A stretch of 28,361 bases of DNA from a bacterium UBP3_UBA6266 (GTDB taxonomy: Bacteria > Auribacterota > UBA6266), in contig DJVC01000051.1 of assembly GCA_002440765.1 (NCBI GenBank), forward strand, positions 31,613 to 59,973. Direction: 5' to 3'. How positions within the stretch are numbered: position 1 is the first letter of the stretch; each line of letters opens with the position of its first letter. Shown one piece after another: positions 1 through 6,695 of the stretch. The position numbers were made by a program, and so were the translations under genes. The notes under the pieces were generated by a model that was given only the letters and a program-made list of their open reading frames with translations, had not been told where the DNA came from and did not search any database.

Positions 1-1
1 C

Positions 2-259
2 TACGGGATAACAAGCGCCGCTGAAATACAGGCACAGGTAGCCCAGCCGCTATGGTGGTCCCTGGCGCTGGGAGCCTGTCTCGGAGGAAACGGGACTCTG
101 ATAGGCGCGACCGCAAACGTTGTAATGGCAAAAATCAGCGACAGGAACAAACATCATATAAGTTTTTTAACTTTTTCGAAATACGGGTTACCTTTTATGG
201 TTCAGTCAATCCTGATAAGCGCGGCCTATCTCTGGCTTAAATATTTTTTCCATCCATAG
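2..259 (+). CDS. ArsB/NhaD (SLC13-like) permease, C-terminal fragment
   Basis: Open frame entering from the left edge and ending at TAG 257-259; the 5' part lies outside the window. The 85 visible residues contain LGACLGGNGTLIGATANVV, the signature re-entrant/helix segment of the ion-transporter superfamily that includes ArsB, NhaD and citrate permeases. A final hydrophobic helix (about residues 65-82, PFMVQSILISAAYLWLKYFF) ends at a short tail. It should be an inner-membrane secondary transporter; substrate (arsenite, Na+/H+ or organic anion) cannot be told from this end. It is followed at once by the fluoride riboswitch and crcB, whose promoter appears to lie partly inside its last codons. 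Family assignment is fairly sure, substrate unknown. Confidence 0.8.
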   Translation, partial: YGITSAAEIQAQVAQPLWWSLALGACLGGNGTLIGATANVVMAKISDRNKHHISFLTFSKYGLPFMVQSILISAAYLWLKYFFHP

Positions 260-275
260 GCTGTTATGATATAAT
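247..275 (+). promoter_or_regulatory. Probable sigma70-type promoter for the fluoride operon
   Basis: TTTCCA (247-252, 4/6 to the -35 consensus), 17-base spacer, then a perfect TATAAT (270-275). The -35 lies inside the last codons of the upstream permease gene. Transcription would start near 282, directly at the 5' edge of the riboswitch aptamer, which supports the call. Confidence 0.65.
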
Positions 276-282
276 CCAGTTT

Positions 283-333
283 CCGGCGATGGGGTTCGCC
301 GTTAACCGCCTTGACAGGCTGATAACTCCTACA
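283..333 (+). promoter_or_regulatory. Fluoride riboswitch (crcB motif)
   Basis: The stretch matches the crcB RNA consensus in order: GGCGATGGGGTTCGCC (285-300), then AACCGCC (304-310), a short variable loop, GGCTGAT (317-323) and the conserved CTCCTAC end (326-332). It lies directly upstream of a fluoride channel gene, the commonest target of this riboswitch. CTCCT (326-330) is complementary to AGGAG (340-344), the crcB ribosome-binding site, with nine bases between them. No terminator stem follows, so control is inferred to be translational: fluoride binding would hold CTCCTAC in the aptamer pseudoknot and free the RBS. Confidence 0.93.
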
Positions 334-352
334 AAATAAAGGAGGTATTGGG

Positions 353-739
353 ATGTTGAGGTTTTTTTATGTTGCCATCGGCGGCGCCCTTGGAGCTGTA
401 TTGCGTTATGTCGTTTCCGGCTGGTCGCACCGCATCTTCCCGAGTATCCTGCCCTGGGGAACACTGGTTGTCAACCTCTCGGGCTCTCTTATCGTTGGGG
501 TTTTGTGGGCGGTTTTTGAGGGAAGTATCATATCGCAAAATATCCGGTTGATGATTCTGGTAGGCATTCTCGGCTCTTACACAACATTTTCAACGTTTTC
601 GCTGGAAAGCTTCAATTTATTCCGGGACGGAGAATACGGATTTTTCTTCCTGAACATTTTCTCTAATCTGATTTTAAGCCTTGGATGTGTTTTCGCCGGC
701 TATCTTTTAACCAATTATATCTTAACTACCGCAAAATAA
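353..739 (+). CDS. crcB: Fluoride channel CrcB/FluC
   Basis: Small inner-membrane fluoride exporter of 128 aa, a normal length for the family. Fluc proteins work as antiparallel dimers that let F- leave the cell. Visible signatures: GGALGAVLRY in helix 1, WGTLVVNLSGSLIVG in helix 2, and GSYTTFSTFSLE around the Na+-binding and phenylalanine-box region in helix 3. Four hydrophobic helices are evident. ATG at 353 follows GGAGG (341-345). The gene sits directly behind the fluoride riboswitch and 13 bases before a DUF190 gene, a common partner, so the two form a fluoride-induced operon. A single gene copy implies a homodimer. Confidence 0.96.
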   Translation: MLRFFYVAIGGALGAVLRYVVSGWSHRIFPSILPWGTLVVNLSGSLIVGVLWAVFEGSIISQNIRLMILVGILGSYTTFSTFSLESFNLFRDGEYGFFFLNIFSNLILSLGCVFAGYLLTNYILTTAK

Positions 740-752
740 AGGAGATTATAAA

Positions 753-1085
753 ATGAAACTGCCTGAAGAAGGAATGCTTTTGAGAATCTTTATCGGTGAA
801 AGCGACAAGCACAACGGAAAACCTTTATATGAACAGATAGTTTTGGAAGCAAGAAAACTCGGTCTCGCAGGCGCTACCGTTCTCCGCGGTATAATGGGCT
901 ACGGCGCGGACAGCCGGATGCACACGGCAAAAGTGCTCAGGCTTTCGGAAGACCTGCCGGTAATAATCGAAATCGTCGACACGGAAGAGAAACTGGATAA
1001 AATAATCCCTTTTCTCGATGCAACAGTGACCGAAGGTTTAATCACGAGGGAAAAAGTGAAAGTCATTAAATACAGGCACGCTTAA
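753..1085 (+). CDS. DUF190 family (PII-like fold) protein
   Basis: 110-aa soluble protein of the DUF190 family, beginning MKLPEEGMLLRIFIGESD and carrying the conserved GATVLRGIMGYG segment. DUF190 proteins resemble PII signal-transduction proteins in fold and are repeatedly found next to crcB genes, but their molecular role is not settled. The start follows an RBS (GGAG 741-744) and lies 13 bases after crcB, so it is translated from the same fluoride-responsive transcript. It may sense or modulate the channel; that is inference from gene order only. Confidence 0.9.
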   Translation: MKLPEEGMLLRIFIGESDKHNGKPLYEQIVLEARKLGLAGATVLRGIMGYGADSRMHTAKVLRLSEDLPVIIEIVDTEEKLDKIIPFLDATVTEGLITREKVKVIKYRHA

Positions 1086-1310
1086 AAAGGCCCTTTTTCC
1101 GCCGACTGAAATATTTATTCCGGCGCAAAAATCCGTGTCATAATGACACAGGCCCGTAACAATTTTTCACATAAGATGCTTATGAAATCCGGATGGGTTG
1201 GATGCGGCTGATACTTCTATGAATGTTCTTGAAAAACGCGTTTATCCCGATTACCATATCAATTATTATATTCTTTGAAAATAACATATCTCTTTTAAGC
1301 CGGAGAATCA
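1086..1310. other. Intergenic region with two inverted repeats
   Basis: This 225-base gap holds AAAAAGG-C-CCTTTTT just after the DUF190 stop (1084-1098, poor as a terminator because of its one-base loop). It also holds the perfect palindrome GTGTCATAATGACAC (1135-1149) and a second inverted repeat CATAAG-ATG-CTTATG (170-184 of the second kilobase, i.e. 1170-1184). The two palindromes lie 126-176 bases upstream of the hydrolase start and could be operators. No convincing promoter pair was found. Confidence 0.5.
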
Positions 1311-2165
1311 TTGCTTACAGTGAAATACAGCAAATATTTTTTTATCGCCGCTTTCGTCTGCGCGCTTTTAATATGCGCGTCCTGCGCTTCGGTAAAGAGC
1401 CGTATAAAACAAGCCGATGCCATAGCCGCAAGGGCTTCTCTGCGGAAAGAATCCTTTGCGGGGAAAAATTTCCGGCTTATAACTTTCCGGAAGATAACAG
1501 ACTCCAAATCCGACCTGCACGTTTATATTGAAGGGGATGGAAAGGCGTATGTAAGGCGCACAATGGCATCGCACAACCCTACGCCGGGAAACCCGTTAGG
1601 ACTAAAACTGGCTTCAATCGACCCGTCTCCGAATATCTTATACGTCGCAAGACCTTACCAATATTACGAATCATCTGAACCATTTGAACACCAGTCAAAA
1701 TACTGGACTACTGCCAGATACTCGGATAAAGTGACGGGCGATATAAATGAAGTAATCACGCAGGTAAAAAACAAAAGTAACATCAGGGACATAATTTTAA
1801 TCGGTTATTCAGGCGGCGGCGCCCTGGCGGCATTAATCGCCGCCGGAAGAAATGATGTCATCCTGCTCGTCACCGTAGCGGGAAACCTGGACACCGATTT
1901 TCATACAAGCCTGCATAATGTTTCCCCTCTTGAGGGGTCTTTGAACCCGGCTGATTTCCCGGACAAACTTAAAAATGTCAAACAGATACATTTTGTGGGA
2001 GGCAGGGATACGGTTGTTCCCCCTTCTGTCGCCGAAAGCTACAGGAAAAAAATCGCTCCGGCGGCAGAAACATTCCGTATCGTTGAAATAGGAGAAAACA
2101 CCCACGGTAAGGGCTGGGAGAAAAACTGGCGCGACACGGTTAATAAATATTTTCAATGTTTATAA
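1311..2165 (+). CDS. Exported alpha/beta hydrolase, possible lipoprotein
   Basis: 284 aa. The N-terminus has a basic start, a hydrophobic segment (residues 9-24) and a cysteine-rich end ICASC; Cys25 would be a lipobox cysteine, although Cys rather than Leu/Val at -3 is atypical. The remainder is an alpha/beta-hydrolase: nucleophile elbow GYSGGG with Ser167, likely acid Asp233 in GGRDTVVPP, and likely base His265 in ENTHGKGW. Substrate unknown; an esterase or lipase acting at the envelope is the fair guess. The chosen start is TTG at 1311, five bases after GGAG; GTG at 1320 is an alternative. It stands alone, facing a convergent methyltransferase gene. Confidence 0.75.
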   Translation: MLTVKYSKYFFIAAFVCALLICASCASVKSRIKQADAIAARASLRKESFAGKNFRLITFRKITDSKSDLHVYIEGDGKAYVRRTMASHNPTPGNPLGLKLASIDPSPNILYVARPYQYYESSEPFEHQSKYWTTARYSDKVTGDINEVITQVKNKSNIRDIILIGYSGGGALAALIAAGRNDVILLVTVAGNLDTDFHTSLHNVSPLEGSLNPADFPDKLKNVKQIHFVGGRDTVVPPSVAESYRKKIAPAAETFRIVEIGENTHGKGWEKNWRDTVNKYFQCL

Positions 2166-2185
2166 TCCGGCAAAAGGATTATTTT
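2162..2185 (+). terminator. Weak stem-loop terminator candidate
   Basis: ATAATCC (2162-2168) pairs with GGATTAT (2176-2182) across a seven-base loop and is followed by a short T run. It overlaps the hydrolase stop codon. AT-rich and with few Ts, so only a modest candidate. Confidence 0.4.
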
Positions 2186-2232
2186 CCGCGTGTTTTGCCT
2201 CTTTTACCAGAAAAGGATTTTTGCGCGGACGG

Positions 2233-2853
2233 TCATAAATTATCAGCGCATATCACCACAAACCCGCCTTCACCATATCCCTCTTTTATAGGTTCTAATC
2301 TTTTTATTTCATTCAGAGGCCGGAAGATGGTCTGATAAAAAATGAATCTTTTGAAACCGGCTTCTTCCATTAAAGAAACCGTTTCCTTTACCGAAAACAG
2401 ATTGGCGTGTTTATAAAATATTCCTTTCTTGCGCCGGTAAAACTTGCCAAGAAAGCTGTTTTTGTCGATTATCGCAATTATAAGTTTGCCGTTGTCTTTC
2501 AAAACCCTCGCGCACTCTCTGATGGTGTTTTTGGGGGTTTTGACAAAGGAAAGAGTCACCACCATAAGCACATAATCAAAAAAACTTTTATCAAAAGGCA
2601 GTTTTTCCGCGTCGGCAACCTGCGCCTTTACTCCGCGCTTTTTGGCAAGCGATATCATTTTAGCCGAGGAATCCACTCCGCGCGAGATACCCAATTTTGA
2701 AGCGAACCTGCCCGTCCCAACGCCTATTTCCAGACTTTTCCCTTTTTTAGGCAGTACTTTTCTTATGGCTTTAAGTTCCGACAAATAAACAAACTTATTT
2801 CTGTCATACCACACGTCATATTTCTCAAAATATCTGTCAAAAACATTTTTCAC
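2233..2853 (-). CDS. Class I SAM-dependent methyltransferase
   Basis: About 206 aa with the Methyltransf_11 layout: motif I LEIGVGTGRF (residues 41-50), acidic end of strand 2 in GVDSS, motif ADAEKLPFD, and post-motif GKLIIAIIDK. It transfers a methyl group from SAM; the acceptor is unknown. The GTG at 2853 is chosen because GGGAGA lies six bases ahead of it. A longer frame back to TTG 2898 overlaps the upstream J-domain gene and has no ribosome-binding site of its own. It forms a two-gene unit with that J-domain gene. Confidence 0.8.
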   Translation of the reverse strand: MKNVFDRYFEKYDVWYDRNKFVYLSELKAIRKVLPKKGKSLEIGVGTGRFASKLGISRGVDSSAKMISLAKKRGVKAQVADAEKLPFDKSFFDYVLMVVTLSFVKTPKNTIRECARVLKDNGKLIIAIIDKNSFLGKFYRRKKGIFYKHANLFSVKETVSLMEEAGFKRFIFYQTIFRPLNEIKRLEPIKEGYGEGGFVVICADNL

Positions 2854-2894
2854 ACTTATCTCCCGTCCCTGCCGCATACTGCCATAAAGCAATC

Positions 2895-3197
2895 TCAAAA
2901 CCAGCCGTCATAAAATCTTTCAGAATGTTCGATCTCATCTCTTGATGCGGCGTTTTTCCTGACTTCTTTTTCTCCAAAAGAAATCTGGTAGTTCAAACAA
3001 TAGCCTTCAATAATATCTTTTGCGCGTTTTATTTTTTTAAACGTCTCCTCACAGTTTTTTCTGTTTTCTTTCCCGCATTTATCAGGGTGATATTTAAGGG
3101 TCAACTTTCTAAAAGCGCTTTTGATTTCCATAAGACTCGCTTCTTTGTCCAGCCCTAAAATCTTCCTTGCTTCATCGATTTGTCTGAAATCAGCCAT
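2895..3197 (-). CDS. Small J-domain (DnaJ-like) protein
   Basis: 100 aa, mostly a J domain: helix I-II region ARKILGLDKEASLMEIKSAFRK in parts, then YHPDKC with the invariant HPD at about residues 37-39, then helix III ETFKKIKRAKDIIEGY. J domains stimulate the ATPase of a DnaK partner. There is no Gly/Phe-rich linker or zinc finger, so it is a J-domain-only cochaperone whose client specificity would come from the 30-residue tail. ATG 3197 is chosen over TTG 3209. The next gene, a methyltransferase, starts 41 bases downstream, suggesting co-transcription. Confidence 0.82.
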   Translation of the reverse strand: MADFRQIDEARKILGLDKEASLMEIKSAFRKLTLKYHPDKCGKENRKNCEETFKKIKRAKDIIEGYCLNYQISFGEKEVRKNAASRDEIEHSERFYDGWF

Positions 3198-3234
3198 ACT
3201 ATTATCCAATCTTCATTTCCGGAAAACATCGGTT

Positions 3235-3948
3235 TTACACGCTTAAATCCTGCCCTGCTTTCAGCGGAATAAAATCCGTCCCGTATTTTTTCCGGAATAT
3301 ATCTTCCGCCGGTTTCCCGCTGCAATGTGTCGGCCCGGCTTTTTTTACCCCCAGTTTCTTAAATTCGTCCGCGATACATTCAATAAAAATTTTATCTTTA
3401 TTCGCAAGATGGAACCCGCCCAAAACCGCGTATATGTTCTCTCCCGTGAAATAATCTTTAGCTTTTTTGACAATTTTGACGATACCCGGATGGGCGCAGC
3501 CGGTAATAACGGAAATACCGTTGCCTGTTTTTAAAACCAAAGCCTGCTCGGGCATGTATTCCCCTTTATATTCGCCCGCAATCTCTCCCGTAACAAAAAT
3601 ATTTTCTGATATTTCGGAAAAATCTACCGTCTCGTTAAGCTTGCCGCCGAGTTTTTTGACTTTGGTCTTGAATTCAGCGTTAAAATTAGGGCACGCGTAA
3701 ACCGGAAGTCTTTTTCTTTTCTTCAATACTTCCCACAATCCGCCCATGTGATCCCAGTGGTCATGAGAAATTACCACAGCCTTTAATTTTCCGATATCTG
3801 CGTTCAGAAGCTTCATATTTTTCATAAGCCAGGAGCCGTTTTCCCCGGTATCAAACAATACTGTCTCATTAATGAGAAAAGAAATTCCCCAGCCAATACG
3901 CAGGTTTTTATGTTCGGCAGCCTTATCAAAAAGAACTTTTATCTTCAT
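3235..3948 (-). CDS. MBL-fold metallo-hydrolase (COG1237 type)
   Basis: 237 aa. The metallo-beta-lactamase metal motif HDHWDH is at residues 62-67, with further ligands at His153 (TGCAHPG), His180 (GGFHL) and His208 (THCSG). This pattern belongs to the family that includes the archaeal dihydropterin-ribofuranosylaminobenzene-phosphate synthase-like proteins; bacterial members lack a defined substrate. Cytosolic, no signal peptide. ATG 3948 follows AGAGAGG. It is the last gene of the metal-cofactor cluster, 55 bases after the radical SAM gene, and similar MBL proteins are often found beside Mrp/MinD-ferredoxin genes in anaerobes. Confidence 0.85.
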   Translation of the reverse strand: MKIKVLFDKAAEHKNLRIGWGISFLINETVLFDTGENGSWLMKNMKLLNADIGKLKAVVISHDHWDHMGGLWEVLKKRKRLPVYACPNFNAEFKTKVKKLGGKLNETVDFSEISENIFVTGEIAGEYKGEYMPEQALVLKTGNGISVITGCAHPGIVKIVKKAKDYFTGENIYAVLGGFHLANKDKIFIECIADEFKKLGVKKAGPTHCSGKPAEDIFRKKYGTDFIPLKAGQDLSV

Positions 3949-4003
3949 CGGTGAATCCTCTCTGCAATCCTGTCAATTCTTTTGCAATAAATTTAAGCTG
4001 TAA

Positions 4004-4780
4004 TTAAATTTTCCCTCTTCTTTTCAACGTCTCTTCCGAGCTGATGGGTCTGACATTCTTCTTTCCGGCATCATAAACAGAGACAATATTTAATCCCGAA
4101 AAATGCTTTTTCACGGAATCCATCTCTGATCTTGTAAGCGGTTTTGCTCCGCATGGACGCAAAGGAGTATTCAACTGAACTTCGTCAGGCTTAATCTCCC
4201 GCGCGATTTCCGCGATTTCCTTCGCTTGTTTCTTATTCCCCTCCATAAACATAATCTGCAGGGCTAATTTCCCGGAATAATACCTTTTAAAATCTTTTAT
4301 AGCTTTTATAACCGTATCAATTTTGACGGTACTGACCGGCTTATTGACTAAATGAAAAACATTTTCTGAGGACGCGTCTAATTTGGCAACAACAAAATCA
4401 GACCGGGACAGGTCATCCTGAACTTCTTTCCTGTGCATCAATGACGAATTCGTTAAAACCGCTATCTTTTCGTTTCTTATTTTTTTTAACTTTTTTATCA
4501 TCTGCCCAAGATTCTTCGCCAAGGTGGGCTCTCCCCTTCCGGAAAATGTTATGTAATCTATTTTCAAACGCGGCAGGCTGTCAATTTCACTCGCAATATC
4601 ATCAACTCTGACAAACTCATCCCTTTTATCCGTCAGAACTCCCGTTTTCCCTATCTGGCAGTACACACAATCAAACGTGCAAATTTTTTTGCCTTGCGAA
4701 AGGGGATCTATTCCCAAAGAACTCCCCAATCTCCAGGAAGGCACGGGACCGTAAATATATTTGTAATTCTTATCGTCCAT
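4004..4780 (-). CDS. Radical SAM protein (COG0731-like)
   Basis: About 258 aa. The radical SAM cluster motif is C34-TFD-C38-VY-C41 (CX3CX2C), preceded by YGPVPSWRLGSSLGIDPL and followed by SGRGEPTLA, a GGE-like SAM-binding segment. The family resembles the wyosine-type Fe-S oxidoreductases but the bacterial subgroup has no assigned product. ATG 4780 is chosen because GAGGG lies eight bases upstream; the frame extends to TTG 4795. The start overlaps the end of the 69-aa Cys-rich gene by 11 bases, so translation is probably coupled. Requires a reduced [4Fe-4S] cluster, fitting a cluster of Fe-S handling genes. Confidence 0.87.
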   Translation of the reverse strand: MDDKNYKYIYGPVPSWRLGSSLGIDPLSQGKKICTFDCVYCQIGKTGVLTDKRDEFVRVDDIASEIDSLPRLKIDYITFSGRGEPTLAKNLGQMIKKLKKIRNEKIAVLTNSSLMHRKEVQDDLSRSDFVVAKLDASSENVFHLVNKPVSTVKIDTVIKAIKDFKRYYSGKLALQIMFMEGNKKQAKEIAEIAREIKPDEVQLNTPLRPCGAKPLTRSEMDSVKKHFSGLNIVSVYDAGKKNVRPISSEETLKRRGKI

Positions 4781-4979
4781 TAAATTGTCCCTCAATTGTG
4801 CCGTCAGGCATCATATTATCGGGATGAGGCAACCCGGATTCTTCAAGCTTATATCTTGCACATTCCCGAAAATCGCCGCGGCAATAATCTTTAATCCACT
4901 TTTCGCTTAATCTGCCGCTTTCATAAAACCTCTTCAGCGGACAGACCGCAAACCATTTACATTCTTTTCCGCGTTTCAT
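4770..4979 (-). CDS. Small cysteine-rich protein of anaerobes, unknown function
   Basis: 69 aa with four cysteines, Cys7, Cys13, Cys33 and Cys40, in the arrangement CKWFAVCP ... [10 protein letters not shown], plus conserved aromatics. The spacing suggests a bound metal or Fe-S cluster. I recognise the pattern (Cys, CP, FYE, W, YC.GD...C.RY, P.N..P.G) as a recurring uncharacterised small protein in anaerobes but know no function for it. Its start overlaps the end of mrp by 23 bases and its end overlaps the radical SAM gene, so it is translated as part of that set. No separate ribosome-binding site is visible. Confidence 0.75.
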   Translation of the reverse strand: MKRGKECKWFAVCPLKRFYESGRLSEKWIKDYCRGDFRECARYKLEESGLPHPDNMMPDGTIEGQFNGR

Positions 4980-5802
4980 TGTTTTCTACATAAGAAACAA
5001 TCTGATTTATTATTCCATTCATAATTTTCGCCGTCCGGCTTTCCCTTTTAAAATAAACAAACGGCTTTCCCAAATCTCCTAATTTTATTACTTCAGGTTC
5101 AACAGGAATCCTCCCCAAAAAAGGTACTTTCAGGTCATAAGCCAACTTTTCTCCTCCTCCAATTCCGAATAAATCTATCGATTTTTTGCAATGAGGGCAT
5201 ATAAATGAACTCATGTTTTCAATAACGCCGATAACGGGTACTTTAATTTCTTTCGCGAATAAAACGCTTTTTCTGGAATCCAACACTGCCACATCCTGCG
5301 GAGTGGTAACAATAACTGCGCCGCTTATATCGGGAATGAGCTGACATACGCTCAACGGTTCATCTCCCGTGCCGGGCGGCGAATCCACAATCAGATAATC
5401 AAGAGTCCCCCAATTAACGTCTGAAAGGAATTGTTTTATTGTTATCATTTTAAGAGGCCCGCGCCAGATAACCGGCTGGTCTTTATTCTCGAACAAAAGA
5501 GAAAGACTTACCGCTTTCAGGCCGGGGAAAACCTCTATTGGTTCAATGCCTAAGTCGGATCCGAGCAGCCTTTCTCCTTCGATACCCAGCATTTTTGCAA
5601 CATTCGGTCCGTGAATATCAACATCCAAAATTCCCACATTGTTCCCTTCAACAGCCAGGTTATAAGCTAAATTAACCGCAACTGTTGTTTTCCCAACGCC
5701 GCCTTTCCCGCTTATTATAATAATTTTATGCCTTATCAGGGCCATACGCTCATTAAGCCGCATATCCTGTTCAGCATTTTCTTTATCTCTTGTATCCAGC
5801 AT
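4957..5802 (-). CDS. mrp: Mrp/NBP35-type P-loop Fe-S cluster carrier
   Basis: 281 aa. Deviant Walker [11 protein letters not shown] (residues 31-40), switch I DVDIHGPN (60-67), switch [12 protein letters not shown] (139-148) and the hallmark CPHC pair Cys202/Cys205. The CXXC pair binds a bridging [4Fe-4S] cluster at a dimer interface, and the protein delivers clusters to apo-proteins in an ATP-dependent way. No N-terminal DUF59 domain and no ferredoxin domain is present, unlike its two neighbours. A 20-residue charged N-terminal extension precedes the P-loop region. ATG 5802 follows AAAGGCGG. Confidence 0.92.
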   Translation of the reverse strand: MLDTRDKENAEQDMRLNERMALIRHKIIIISGKGGVGKTTVAVNLAYNLAVEGNNVGILDVDIHGPNVAKMLGIEGERLLGSDLGIEPIEVFPGLKAVSLSLLFENKDQPVIWRGPLKMITIKQFLSDVNWGTLDYLIVDSPPGTGDEPLSVCQLIPDISGAVIVTTPQDVAVLDSRKSVLFAKEIKVPVIGVIENMSSFICPHCKKSIDLFGIGGGEKLAYDLKVPFLGRIPVEPEVIKLGDLGKPFVYFKRESRTAKIMNGIINQIVSYVENNETRKRM

Positions 5803-5824
5803 TGGCCGCCGCCTTTATTCGGAC

Positions 5825-6685
5825 TTAATTAAGTTCCTTCTGTAATTTCGCCCAAATTTTTTCAATTTCTCTTTTAGCTTTTTCGCCGGGATGTTCTATT
5901 ATCGTTTCCCCTTTGACCATAGCTTTTACAACAGCTTCATCGAAGGGGATTTTCCCTATCAGATCTATATTTCCGGCTTTACAGTAATTTTCTATTTTTT
6001 CCGTCATATCGATATTAAGGTCGTATTTATTCACTATCAATTTAACGGGCACACCGAAATATTCTGCCGCTTTTATAACCCTGTCCGCGTCATGCAGGCC
6101 CGAAAGCGTCGGTTCGGTAACTACTACAGCGCAGTTCACTCCCGAAATCGAGGCTATCACGGGACAACCTATTCCGGGCGCGCCGTCCACAATAACCCAT
6201 TCGGAATTATTCCTCTCGGCCAGTTCTTTTGCCTGTTGCCTTACCAATGAAACAAGTTTGCCTGAATTCTCTTCCGCCACACCGAGTTTTGCGTGAACCA
6301 TAGGGCCAAAGCGCGTGTCGGAAATAAACCATCCGCCTGAAATATTTTCCTCCATAGTTATGGCTCCGACCGGGCACGCAAAACTGCAGAAAGCACATCC
6401 TTCACAGGATACGGGATCAACAATAAAATTTTTCGCTATGGCGTCAAAACGGCATAATTCTATACACTTACCGCATTTCACGCATTTTTCCGGGTCGATA
6501 ACGGCGGTCTTGCCGCTTCTGAACTCATGGCTCTCTTTAACATCCGGCTTCAGCAAAAGATGGAGATCCGCGGCGTCCACATCGCAGTCAGCCATAACTT
6601 TACTTTCCGCTAACGCGGCAAACGCTCCGGTAATTACCGTCTTCCCGGTCCCGCCTTTTCCGCTGATAATAACAATTTGCTTCAT
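5825..6685 (-). CDS. MinD-type ATPase with inserted 2x[4Fe-4S] ferredoxin domain (copy A)
   Basis: 286 aa from ATG 6685. The P-loop SGKGGTGKT begins at residue 8. A bacterial ferredoxin insert follows, with CVKCGKCIELC (Cys68, 71, 74, 78) and CEGCAFCSFAC (Cys94, 97, 100, 104), then the remaining MinD fold with VDGAPGIGCPV as the switch II/Walker B region. Such proteins are expected to couple ATP hydrolysis to electron or cluster transfer; in Desulfovibrio similar ATPases belong to the orange-protein complex. ATG 6685 is preferred because it lies ten bases past the stop of the upstream oxidoreductase gene. It has a homologue of equal length two genes upstream, differing in the insert spacing. 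Confidence 0.92.
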   Translation of the reverse strand: MKQIVIISGKGGTGKTVITGAFAALAESKVMADCDVDAADLHLLLKPDVKESHEFRSGKTAVIDPEKCVKCGKCIELCRFDAIAKNFIVDPVSCEGCAFCSFACPVGAITMEENISGGWFISDTRFGPMVHAKLGVAEENSGKLVSLVRQQAKELAERNNSEWVIVDGAPGIGCPVIASISGVNCAVVVTEPTLSGLHDADRVIKAAEYFGVPVKLIVNKYDLNIDMTEKIENYCKAGNIDLIGKIPFDEAVVKAMVKGETIIEHPGEKAKREIEKIWAKLQKELN

Positions 6686-6695
6686 AATAGATTTC

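Noticed and set aside
52..240. A 62-aa frame starting MVVPGAGSLS near the left edge
   Set aside because: It is out of frame with the permease fragment at 2-259, which has clear family motifs; the short frame has none.
1084..1098. AAAAAGGCCCTTTTT as terminator of the fluoride operon
   Set aside because: A one-base loop is impossible in a hairpin; opening the loop leaves only an A-T stem.
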